This document shows, piece by piece, positions 48,252-55,298 of a stretch of 64,000 nt of DNA. The first letter of the stretch is position 1. Each line of letters starts with the position of its first letter. The DNA is from Sphingobacterium faecium (GTDB lineage Bacteria > Bacteroidota > Bacteroidia > Sphingobacteriales > Sphingobacteriaceae). A model generated the notes under the pieces. The model was given only the letters and a program-made list of their open reading frames with translations. It was not told where the DNA came from and ran no database searches. Location of the stretch: NCBI RefSeq assembly GCF_003054045.1, contig NZ_QBKH01000004.1, positions 310,001-374,000 of the forward strand, read 5' to 3'. The position numbers were made by a program, and so were the translations under genes.

Positions 48252-51200
48252 TTAAAATGAACAGTTCAAGCCCACACTCAGCCTTCTGGCTGCTGGAATA
48301 GCACTATAATCCGGATCAAGCCCAGACTTATTTGCTCTCCACACGATGCCGACATTATTGATAAGGGCGTATGTCGAGATCACGAATTTCTTTTTATTTG
48401 CCAAAGCAAGATTAAAAGAATATGCCAACCGGATATCCTGTAACCGCAGCACATCTCCTTTTACGATATTGGGTTCCGCGAAAGCATAAAAACTATCCCG
48501 ATCTGCGGAGGCGGGGTACATCATCGAGGGCACCGTCGTGATCAGTTCATCTCCTAGTTTTTGCCATCTCTTAGCAAAATCATCATGACCCCGCCATGAT
48601 TCAAACAGACCATTGTACTGAATCGTGTTTTTTTGGAAATAGTGCCCAAATTTAAACATCAACAGAAAGGACAGTTCAATTCCTTTCCAAGAGAAGCTCT
48701 GATTAAATGATCCATAATATGGAGGTAATGCCGTACCATAGTAAGTCATATTCTGTAATGAATCGCGCATGAGCTGCGCGTAATCTTTGGATTCGACATC
48801 AGCTAAATAACCTTTGGGGTCACCATTCTGGGGATCTAGACCTGCGAAACGAAGGGCAAAAACCGGATACAGGTCCTTCTGAGGCAAAGGGGTCAGGTAT
48901 TTACCTGTATTTAATAAATAGGCATTGGCCAAACTGATTTTACCTCGATATTCTTTTACCCGAGAGATACTGTGCGTTATAAATAGGCTATTATTCCAGT
49001 TCACCTTTCCAATTGATAAGTTTGTTTTGAGGGACAGATCAAAACCACGCCCCTTTACCATGCCGACATTTCTCGTGATAGCTGAGATCCCTACTGTTGG
49101 GTCAATCTCATCAGGAGATAGTAGATCTGTTGATTTTTTATCAAAAAAGTCCAGTGTTCCCGAAATTTTATTATTCAGGGCGCTGAAATCCAGCCCTACA
49201 TTTAACATCCGAACATCCTCCCATTTCAGTCCAGGATTGGGTAATTGAGTCACTGTAGCATAAGGCTGCCCGGCTAGATCCAAGGTTAGTGCATTGGCAT
49301 GTGATATCATCGCGTAGCTGCTCGAAACACCGCCGGAATTACCGCTATGTCCATAGGACGTCCGCATTTTTAGATTCGATAGCCAATTGATTGGAGCAAA
49401 AAATTGTTCATCGGAAAGCACCCATGCCAGTCCTGTAGACCACAGAGGTTTCCATCGCTCATTTGCTTTTACACCAAAAAGATTAGAAGCATCTTTCCTA
49501 CCCGATATGGAGACAATATACCGCTGCTTAAATGTATAGGAACCATTGCCATAATACGATACAAATCGGTTTATATATTTTGAAAACCCGCCCACGTAGG
49601 GTATTCTCATACTTCCTAAAAGCCCATCATAGGTCGGAAAACTAGTGACATAATCCACGGTCTGAACTGTCATTAAGTTGGGGTCGTAACCATAATCCCT
49701 CTTGCCGCTACCCTGAGTGGTCGTGCTCGATAATTCATAACCGAAGATCGCCGCGACCTGATGTTTATTTTCCAGGAAACTACGTTGATAACCTGCCCCA
49801 ATTCTAAGCTTATGGCTCATCAGCTGCGTATTGCTGATATCCCTGATACCTGCTCTGGGTAGATGATATTTCATTGTACTCCCATTAATCTGGCTAAAGG
49901 TATTGATCATATTTCTGGCGAAATAGGAATCTTCTAAATACACCATATCCCGATTTGCCGTTTGGATCTCGTTATTATAAAGCACCGAAAGATCCAGTCC
50001 GGTTATCGGTATATAATTCCAGGTGATCTGCGAGGCTGTATGGTTGCTGGTCGTGCTGGATTGATTTTTATTCATTTCTTCAAATGGTCTATAAACCCAG
50101 TCCATTAAATGCGCAGTTGACAGGTTCTCTACGTATCTCTGGTTAAATCCGTTTGCCAAGCTCAAAGCTTCGCCGCCAACTCCCACCAGCTGCGCATATG
50201 GATATATACCTGTCCTACCGCCTTTTGTAGAATAATTGTAATCAAAACGGGCAGAATAATCTTTGGCCATATCATACGTAAACCGGTTTGAAAAGATCAA
50301 TTTCATTCTTTTGCCCAAAGACCAGGTATTTTGCAGGTTAGCTGTTAGCTTATCGTCCCTTTGCCCCACCAATCCACCTGTCTGACCGTCGTATCCCAAT
50401 GAAAACAGATAAGCATGCTTAGTAGAGCCACCAGATAAAGAAAGATGATGATGCTGGGTTAAGCTATTTTGATAAAAATACTTCAACAAGTCATTTCTAT
50501 AATCCCTGTTTTTAAATTCCGCGATAGCAACTTGGAGCTGTTCATCTGAAACCTCTCCCTTATCATGATCATAGAGCAGGTCAACAAGCGGTGAAAATAC
50601 CGTGCCCCGCGAATATTGATTATTAAGATAGGTCTGATCGTAATGTCTCTTGTCTAATAGAAAACGTTCGACATCAATAAAATCTGAAGTTGCTATCTGT
50701 GGGACATCAAATAGTCGCGGCTTATTTACCGAAACAAGGTTTGTAGTAAACTGCAACTTAGTATCCTGTATTTCATTTTTTGACTGTTTCATATTGATAA
50801 CCAGCACCCCATTACCTGCTCTTGCGCCCCATATCGATGTTGCCGCAGCATCTTTCAATAGCGTCACAGACTCCACATCATTGGGATTTATATCTTTAAG
50901 GTCTCCAGAGAAAGGAAAATTGTCCACCACGATCAAGGGTCCCATCATGTGGTCCGACATGGTGTTTATCCCCCTTATATTGATTATCGAATTGCCGGTT
51001 CTGTTATCATATTGTAGCCCTGGCACTAGTCCTTCTAATTTTTCTAAAATCGTACTTGACACCCTCTTCGATAGATCCTTACTGGTGATCTGCCCAAAAC
51101 TACCCGTCGAACGTTCTTTAGGAATCGCCTGATAACCGGTACGCACCACCTCCACTTCCGAGAGAGTCAAATGATTTTCTTTAAGTACCACCTCAACAAC

Positions 51201-51464
51201 GTTTCTGTTGGAGATGGGCACGTTCACATTTGAAAAACCGACATTAGACACCCGTAGGATTGTATCTCTAGGAGATACCGATATCCTAAAATATCCCTTT
51301 CCATCTGAAACTGTGCTCCCGTTTTTATTTTGTGAGCTTATTGTTGCTTTGCCGATCGGATTCCCTTTTTCATCCCAGATAAATCCTTCTATCATTTTTT
51401 GCCCATACACATATACCGAACAAAATAGCATCAGGATGACACATATTATTTTTTGCAATTTCAT
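48252..51464 (-). CDS. SusC/RagA-family transporter of the second pair
   Basis: The 1070-residue protein has a signal peptide (to about residue 21), a carboxypeptidase-regulatory-like domain (MIEGFIWDEKGNPIGKATI) and a plug with IINIRGINTMSDHMMGPLIVVDNFPFSGDLKDINPNDVESVTLLKDAAATSIWGARAGNGVLVI. The barrel ends RRLSVGLNCSF. The IWGARAGNG variant of the usual YGARGANG motif marks the subgroup found with TlpA-like proteins. Its start overlaps the TlpA stop by 4 bp (ATGA), so translation is coupled. The operon is therefore TlpA-like, SusC, SusD, and the 11-bp array lies at its 5' end. Confidence 0.95.
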   Translation of the reverse strand: MKLQKIICVILMLFCSVYVYGQKMIEGFIWDEKGNPIGKATISSQNKNGSTVSDGKGYFRISVSPRDTILRVSNVGFSNVNVPISNRNVVEVVLKENHLTLSEVEVVRTGYQAIPKERSTGSFGQITSKDLSKRVSSTILEKLEGLVPGLQYDNRTGNSIINIRGINTMSDHMMGPLIVVDNFPFSGDLKDINPNDVESVTLLKDAAATSIWGARAGNGVLVINMKQSKNEIQDTKLQFTTNLVSVNKPRLFDVPQIATSDFIDVERFLLDKRHYDQTYLNNQYSRGTVFSPLVDLLYDHDKGEVSDEQLQVAIAEFKNRDYRNDLLKYFYQNSLTQHHHLSLSGGSTKHAYLFSLGYDGQTGGLVGQRDDKLTANLQNTWSLGKRMKLIFSNRFTYDMAKDYSARFDYNYSTKGGRTGIYPYAQLVGVGGEALSLANGFNQRYVENLSTAHLMDWVYRPFEEMNKNQSSTTSNHTASQITWNYIPITGLDLSVLYNNEIQTANRDMVYLEDSYFARNMINTFSQINGSTMKYHLPRAGIRDISNTQLMSHKLRIGAGYQRSFLENKHQVAAIFGYELSSTTTQGSGKRDYGYDPNLMTVQTVDYVTSFPTYDGLLGSMRIPYVGGFSKYINRFVSYYGNGSYTFKQRYIVSISGRKDASNLFGVKANERWKPLWSTGLAWVLSDEQFFAPINWLSNLKMRTSYGHSGNSGGVSSSYAMISHANALTLDLAGQPYATVTQLPNPGLKWEDVRMLNVGLDFSALNNKISGTLDFFDKKSTDLLSPDEIDPTVGISAITRNVGMVKGRGFDLSLKTNLSIGKVNWNNSLFITHSISRVKEYRGKISLANAYLLNTGKYLTPLPQKDLYPVFALRFAGLDPQNGDPKGYLADVESKDYAQLMRDSLQNMTYYGTALPPYYGSFNQSFSWKGIELSFLLMFKFGHYFQKNTIQYNGLFESWRGHDDFAKRWQKLGDELITTVPSMMYPASADRDSFYAFAEPNIVKGDVLRLQDIRLAYSFNLALANKKKFVISTYALINNVGIVWRANKSGLDPDYSAIPAARRLSVGLNCSF

Positions 51465-52105
51465 GGTTTCTCGATAAAGGGTGCAACATAATTTCGATCC
51501 AATAGATTTTTGTATGTTTTCAGCTGCAGCCGGCCGATGTTATTGATCCAGATATAATTGGGAAATGCCGTTGCAGCAAAAAGGTTAACCAGATAATCAT
51601 CTTCAATTATAGATTCCAGATTTTTCATACCAAACTGTTGAAAATAACCTTTATCATAAAGAGCCCTGAGCTTACCATATTTTTCTCTGGTGAGCTTACT
51701 GTTTACCATGATCACCACAAGATCATCTTGGTATGCATCTGCAAAATATCTGATTTCCTTTTGATGCAGCAGACATGGAGTGCATCCCGAAGACCAGAAA
51801 TCCAGAATAATCATCTTGTTTTTATATTCTTCAAGAGTACGCCTGAGGGTATCACCATCCCTAAAGAACAGGAATTCTTTATTCCAGAATTCATCGGGCA
51901 ACTTTTGTCCGATTAACAGGGGTTTACCCGCGATCTGCCCATCAGCCCCGCTGTCCTTGCGGGGCGTCTGAGCTGATAAACTAAACATAGAAAACATCAG
52001 GACTAATAGCGAGTAAGTCCTGATACTCTTCAATTCCGTTAAAACACAATCAAGAAGATTGAAAAATAGAAGTACCAGCAAAGAAAAAGCCCTTCCTGTT
52101 TTCAT
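51461..52105 (-). CDS. TlpA-like thioredoxin-fold exported protein
   Basis: The 214-residue version starting at the ATG at 52105 has a hydrophobic leader ending in SLSAQ, then a thioredoxin fold with IILDFWSSGCTPCLLHQKEI (a CxxC redox pair: Cys-Thr-Pro-Cys) and AFPNYIWINNIGRLQLKTY as the cis-Pro region. It should act as a periplasmic thiol-disulfide protein. The start is uncertain. The leader contains two hydrophobic stretches (residues about 7-22 and 31-45), so a TTG at 52033 would give the neatest signal peptide. The same frame also stays open upstream through the whole 11-bp array to an ATG at 53179, giving 572 residues. It overlaps SusC by 4 bp. Confidence 0.75.
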   Translation of the reverse strand: MKTGRAFSLLVLLFFNLLDCVLTELKSIRTYSLLVLMFSMFSLSAQTPRKDSGADGQIAGKPLLIGQKLPDEFWNKEFLFFRDGDTLRRTLEEYKNKMIILDFWSSGCTPCLLHQKEIRYFADAYQDDLVVIMVNSKLTREKYGKLRALYDKGYFQQFGMKNLESIIEDDYLVNLFAATAFPNYIWINNIGRLQLKTYKNLLDRNYVAPFIEKP

Positions 52106-52714
52106 TATCGTAGAATGAGTGTGTTGAACAACAGCATCAATACTACTGGCAAGCGATCGATTTAAGATTGATTTAAAGAGGTTTGGTGCATTATTAATGC
52201 AAAACCACCCATACACCTGGCTAAATAAATTAAACCGCTTAAAAGCGCTTATTTGAAACGAAGCATTCTTCACGCATCGATCAAGTATAGATGAAGCATA
52301 GATAGAGCATGGATCGTGCATGGATCGTGTATCAATGGGTACCGTTTTACGCACTATCCATGCTTGACCATTACTTAGCATATGCACTACGCATGCTTGG
52401 GAGATACAGTAACAACGGTGTTCCCATGCTGGTCTACACTCCGCTTGTAGATCTTCAGTCAAGCTACTGGCTTTAGTAGCTCTTTGGTACCTTCTTAGTA
52501 GCTTCTCCGTACACTCTCGGTATAGAATTGGTACACTCCCCGTGAATACCCCGTACACTAACGGTACACTCTTGGCCACTTTGAAAACTACTTTTTGCAT
52601 CAAATTCAACAGCAAAGACACTAATGCTATTTGGATCTGATTCGTACTTTGTTTTAACCTTGTTCGTACCTTGTTTTGAACTTTCCTGTCCCTGCACCGC
52701 AGTTGCAAAGTCCC

Positions 52715-52759
52715 TGCACCGTCCATTTCCCGGGTCAGGGACGGGAAATAGGCGGTGCA
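52715..52759. repeat. Orientation-flip point 1 within the array (inverted repeat)
   Basis: The arms 52715-52732 (starting TGCACCG, ending ATTTCCCG) and 52742-52759 (starting CGGGAAAT, ending CGGTGCA) match at 16 of 18 positions. They surround a 9-bp centre at 52733-52741. Units right of the centre are thus inverted relatives of units left of it. Confidence 0.75.
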
Positions 52760-52932
52760 GAAGCGGAATAAAGACGGCTGGCGGTAAAACAGCGTCCGAA
52801 TCTGGTTAAAAGCAGATATGGATCTGGTAGCTGCCAAAAACTGCTCCAAAACATCCATTTGATGTTTTACTGCATTTCTTCGACCTTTCTTCGACCTTTG
52901 TTCTAGCCTTGTTCTACCTTCCCCTGAGTCTC

Positions 52933-52983
52933 CTTCGAGTGGGCTTCGACTCTCCCTGCACGTACGTCGAAGCCCACTCGAAG
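52933..52983. repeat. Orientation-flip point 2 within the array (inverted repeat)
   Basis: CTTCGAGTGGGCTTCGA (52933-52949) and TCGAAGCCCACTCGAAG (52967-52983) form a perfect 17-bp inverted repeat with a 17-bp centre. Left of it, units end in TTCGA; right of it, units end in CGAA. Confidence 0.85.
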
Positions 52984-53189
52984 CCCACTGGGAGCCCCCT
53001 CGAAGCGACCTAGAAGATGGGGCGAAGTTGGTTAGGAAAAAGTCCGAAGACAGTGATCGATTATCTTTTAGCACTCGACCAGTACACTTGCGGTATAAGT
53101 TGCAAGCGTACTTGGCCAGTGCCAGGTAGATGGAGGGTACATATGTTTTGACTTGCGTCAGTAATTTTAGTGCTTTCATAATTTATTTG

Positions 53190-53573
53190 TTAATGGTTTT
53201 TTGAAAAAAGTTTAAAAACATCGAAGATTTTTTTTCCCATTGCGAGTTCCTGTTGATTATTGGTGCTATTCGCCAATACGGAGTAGTCTATTTTTGCCAG
53301 ATCCATATTTCTATTATAGACCATATGGTAAGCCATATACATACGTAGCAGTACGATGATAAACTCATGCATTTGATCGGTATTGAAAAGCAGTTTAGCT
53401 TGATCAGGATTGCCATTATAGATGGTCAAAAGCTCGAGCATATATTCTCGAAAGCTTTTGATATCATACTTAGTCCAAAAATCTGTGATGTTTTGCACGG
53501 GATCATGATTTTCATCGTGCACTTCGTAGAGCGTCATGTCAAAATCAACCAGTTGCGATAAAAATTTCTTCAT
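53190..53573 (-). CDS. Unknown 127-aa helical protein upstream of the array
   Basis: The 127-residue protein is acidic to neutral, rich in Met, Tyr and Asn, and looks wholly alpha-helical (FREYMLELLTIYNGNPDQAKLLF; MHEFIIVLLRMYMAYHMVYN). No signal peptide or known motif is visible, so it should be cytoplasmic. Its stop lies 10 nt before the ATG (53179) that opens the array-containing frame, and the array begins about 30 nt after the stop. Gene and array are therefore almost certainly on one transcript. I do not recognise the family. A role in binding, copying or controlling the array is a guess based only on position. Confidence 0.7.
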   Translation of the reverse strand: MKKFLSQLVDFDMTLYEVHDENHDPVQNITDFWTKYDIKSFREYMLELLTIYNGNPDQAKLLFNTDQMHEFIIVLLRMYMAYHMVYNRNMDLAKIDYSVLANSTNNQQELAMGKKIFDVFKLFSKNH

Positions 53574-53762
53574 ATCTTAACGTTTTAAGACTGCAACCTA
53601 CAGGCATAATATCCCCCTTCCGATAGAAATCAGATGCTTCAGGGTCTAGTATGACTCAACGGTCACAAAGACTAGTAAATAGTTAATAAAAGATTCAGAT
53701 CGCGTTTGAAAGAAGAAATCACAAGGTTATAAATCGGAATTACGCAATCCGTAGTTGTAAGT

Positions 53763-53800
53763 GCCAAATCATATTTGGCGAAGCCGGCCGAGCTACTCGG
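53763..53800. repeat. Two small hairpins near the 127-aa gene promoter region
   Basis: GCCAAAT (53763-53769) pairs with ATTTGGC (53773-53779), and CCGAG (53788-53792) pairs with CTCGG (53796-53800). A GC-rich stretch and T runs follow on the plus strand. It could be a terminator for plus-strand transcripts or part of a leader RNA on the minus strand. Confidence 0.45.
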
Positions 53801-53859
53801 GGGCGGTGATAATGTTTTTTGATTGTTGTTTTTTACTCATACTCGTTTTATGGGATAAC

Positions 53860-54048
53860 GAGTCTCATGGATAAATATAGCAGGGAGATGGTCCGCTCCG
53901 CAATTTGCGATCTTGATTGACACCCAAGGGCAAAAGGCTTCACAGCAAGACCATCCCCTGCCAATATCTTCAAATATAGCAAAACTAGGGGAATGGTAAA
54001 ACCTTGCTGTCTCGACGCCTTGGGTGTCAACTTCGATCTACGAGACTC
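53860..54048. repeat. 189-bp nested-hairpin element (possible ncRNA or MITE)
   Basis: Three inverted-repeat pairs nest inside one another. The outer arms are 53860-53872 and 54036-54048, beginning GAGTCTC and ending GAGACTC, with 11 of 13 positions matching. The middle arms are TTGACACCCAAGG (53917-53929) and CCTTGGGTGTCAA (54018-54030), perfect. The inner arms are CAGCAAG plus ACCAT plus CCCCT (53943-53959) against AGGGG, ATGGT and CTTGCTG (53987-54009). An alternative partner for the inner left arm lies at 53880-53893 (GCAGGGAGATGGTC), so two exclusive folds are possible. No coding frame is convincing. It lies upstream of the minus-strand 127-aa gene and downstream of none. Confidence 0.65.
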
Positions 54049-54175
54049 TTTATTAAAATAATTATCTATACATTATGTCATATTCTGATTATTAATGATA
54101 TACAAATATAATAATAATTATCAAAAGGACAAATAAGTCCTAATATATTTTCAAATAATTCTTGACATTGTTCGT

Positions 54176-54406
54176 ATGGCTGAAAAACAATACAGAGATC
54201 AACAATATTTGAAGGACCTTGGTAAACAGATAAAAAAAATCAGAGAGGATAATGGTTGGTCTCAAGAATTTTTGGCGGAGCTTTGTGAAATTGATGTTAG
54301 GCAATTGGGAAGAATAGAAAGAGCAGAAACAAATTCAACAATTTCCATTTTAAAAAAAATTGCAGATAAATCCAGTATTACAATGAGTAAACTTTTGGAT
54401 TTTTGA
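54176..54406 (+). CDS. XRE-family helix-turn-helix regulator
   Basis: The 76-residue Cro/C1-type DNA-binding protein is a single helix-turn-helix domain: LGKQIKKIREDNGWSQEFLAELCEIDVRQLGRIERAETNSTISILKKIADKSSITMSKLL. There is no ligand domain. It starts the defence island and faces away from it, with a nuclease remnant downstream on the same strand. Small XRE proteins of this kind commonly control restriction-modification or CBASS genes. Regulation of the CBASS operon is possible by position but not shown. Confidence 0.87.
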   Translation: MAEKQYRDQQYLKDLGKQIKKIREDNGWSQEFLAELCEIDVRQLGRIERAETNSTISILKKIADKSSITMSKLLDF

Positions 54407-54477
54407 AAGCCTAAAGCCACACTTGTGCAGAACGATGTGATCGAAATACCAAAAATCTAAAAAAATGGAACAATTAG

Positions 54478-54795
54478 AATATCAACATTGCTAATGACAA
54501 ATGCGCAGAAATTGACCTTTTGTTTGTACTTGACAACACGCTGTATATCTGTGAAAGCAAGCATCTGATCTCAAGATACGACATGAACAATTTCCGAAAC
54601 GATTACACTGCCTTTGAAACAGCTAAAAAAGCATACAACAAAATAATGTCCAGAAAAATATCATTTCTGAAAGAAAATATAGGACTCATTCAGCAGCATT
54701 TTAAGGTCTCAGAAAACAACAGAAAGTTAAAAGTTGAATTATCAAGAGAAATTCTTCGGCGGGGACTCGATTACGAAAGTAGGTTCATAATTTAA
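54478..54795 (+). pseudogene. Remnant of a PD-(D/E)XK-like nuclease gene
   Basis: The open frame from just after a TAG at 54475 to 54795 has no good start codon near its beginning; a TTG at 54520 is the first usable one. It reads NDKCAEIDLLFVLDNTLYICESKHL, which carries the D-x(n)-E-x-K core of PD-(D/E)XK nucleases (Asp in EIDLL, then Glu-Ser-Lys), followed by helices ending LRRGLDYESRF. The part before the catalytic core is missing, so I read it as a decayed or truncated nuclease. It lies 70 bp after the XRE gene on the same strand, as in regulator-nuclease defence modules. Confidence 0.5.
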
Positions 54796-54992
54796 AGGCA
54801 CTTGCTCACGGATTGTAAAAAATGTATTGAGCCTTATGTAATATCACTTAGTAATTAAAAGCCAACCGAAGAGGTGTATGCTTTTAATTTGACTGATTTT
54901 TTTGAGAAATTCTGAAGGAGTATTTAGCAGCAAAGAATCCGGTAAGGAAGTCGCAATTCTTTACCGGAATTCTCAATTAAATATTAAAGTAG

Positions 54993-55280
54993 TTAAGATT
55001 GACGACCATTCCAACTAAAAGTAACCGCCAGTTCAGCACAAAATATATTGTCTAACCCGCCGTTGTGCTCTTTAATTACACCAATAACAAAATTCATGAC
55101 TTCTAATGTGCTTGTTACACCATATTTTATCAATGTAGTATTGGGCAATTTTTGATCAACAGGAGTTTTATTATCGCTCAAACTTATCCCTTTGATCGTA
55201 TCCACATAGCCTAGACGCTTAAGTTCATCCTTTATTTCTGTATGGTTTCTTTTTATATCATAAGTAATTATTACGTTCAT
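54993..55280 (-). CDS. Small Cas2-like protein, third gene of the CBASS operon
   Basis: The 95-residue protein starts MNVIITYDIKRNHTEIKDELKRLGY, the first strand and helix of the Cas2/ferredoxin-like fold with the conserved Asp after the strand. It continues with KLPNTTLIKYG and a second helix (TLEVMNFVIGVIKEH). This pattern recalls Cas2/VapD/GhoS-type small nucleases and related proteins, but the match is structural in feel, not a proven homology. The gene lies 18 bp after the TIR-STING stop on the same strand, so it belongs to the operon. I do not know a described CBASS component of this kind with STING. Confidence 0.65.
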   Translation of the reverse strand: MNVIITYDIKRNHTEIKDELKRLGYVDTIKGISLSDNKTPVDQKLPNTTLIKYGVTSTLEVMNFVIGVIKEHNGGLDNIFCAELAVTFSWNGRQS

Positions 55281-55298
55281 ATAAGTATCTAATTAATT

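Larger units (their letters stand above)
52136..53158. repeat. Continuous 11-bp-register degenerate repeat array (about 93 units)
   Basis: I cut the sequence into consecutive 11-mers with one unit at 52510-52520 and kept that frame both ways. Neighbouring units resemble one another through most of the kilobase without a visible shift in register. Examples: GATAGAGCATG and GATCGTGCATG (52301, 52312); TACACTCTCGG, TACACTCCCCG and TACACTCTTGG (52510, 52532, 52565); TCGTACTTTGT and TCGTACCTTGT (52642, 52664); CCTTTCTTCGA and CCTTTGTTCTA (52884, 52895); GCCCACTCGAA and GCCCCCTCGAA (52972, 52994). Adjacent units match at 8-10 of 11 bases in the clear stretches, where about 3 are expected by chance, while distant units are unrelated. 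CCCTGCA recurs at the same unit position at 52690, 52712 and 52954. I recognise no described repeat family. Confidence 0.85.

Noticed and set aside
52473..52697. A 74-codon minus-strand frame inside the array
   Set aside because: It is another frame of the 11-bp array, has no recognisable features and is closed by stops, while the TlpA frame is open throughout.
52136..53158. CRISPR array
   Set aside because: There are no identical repeats of 23 bp or more separated by unique spacers and no cas1 or interference genes; the period is 11 bp and continuous.
52136..53179. Diversity-generating retroelement or retron
   Set aside because: No reverse transcriptase gene is present in the window and no template/variable repeat pair was seen. 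An outside enzyme cannot be excluded.
53860..54048. Rho-independent terminator
   Set aside because: At 189 bp with three nested arm pairs and no T run next to the main stems, it is too long and complex for a simple terminator.
54993..55280. Genuine CRISPR Cas2
   Set aside because: No Cas1 or repeats are nearby; only the fold-level pattern is similar, so it is described as Cas2-like.
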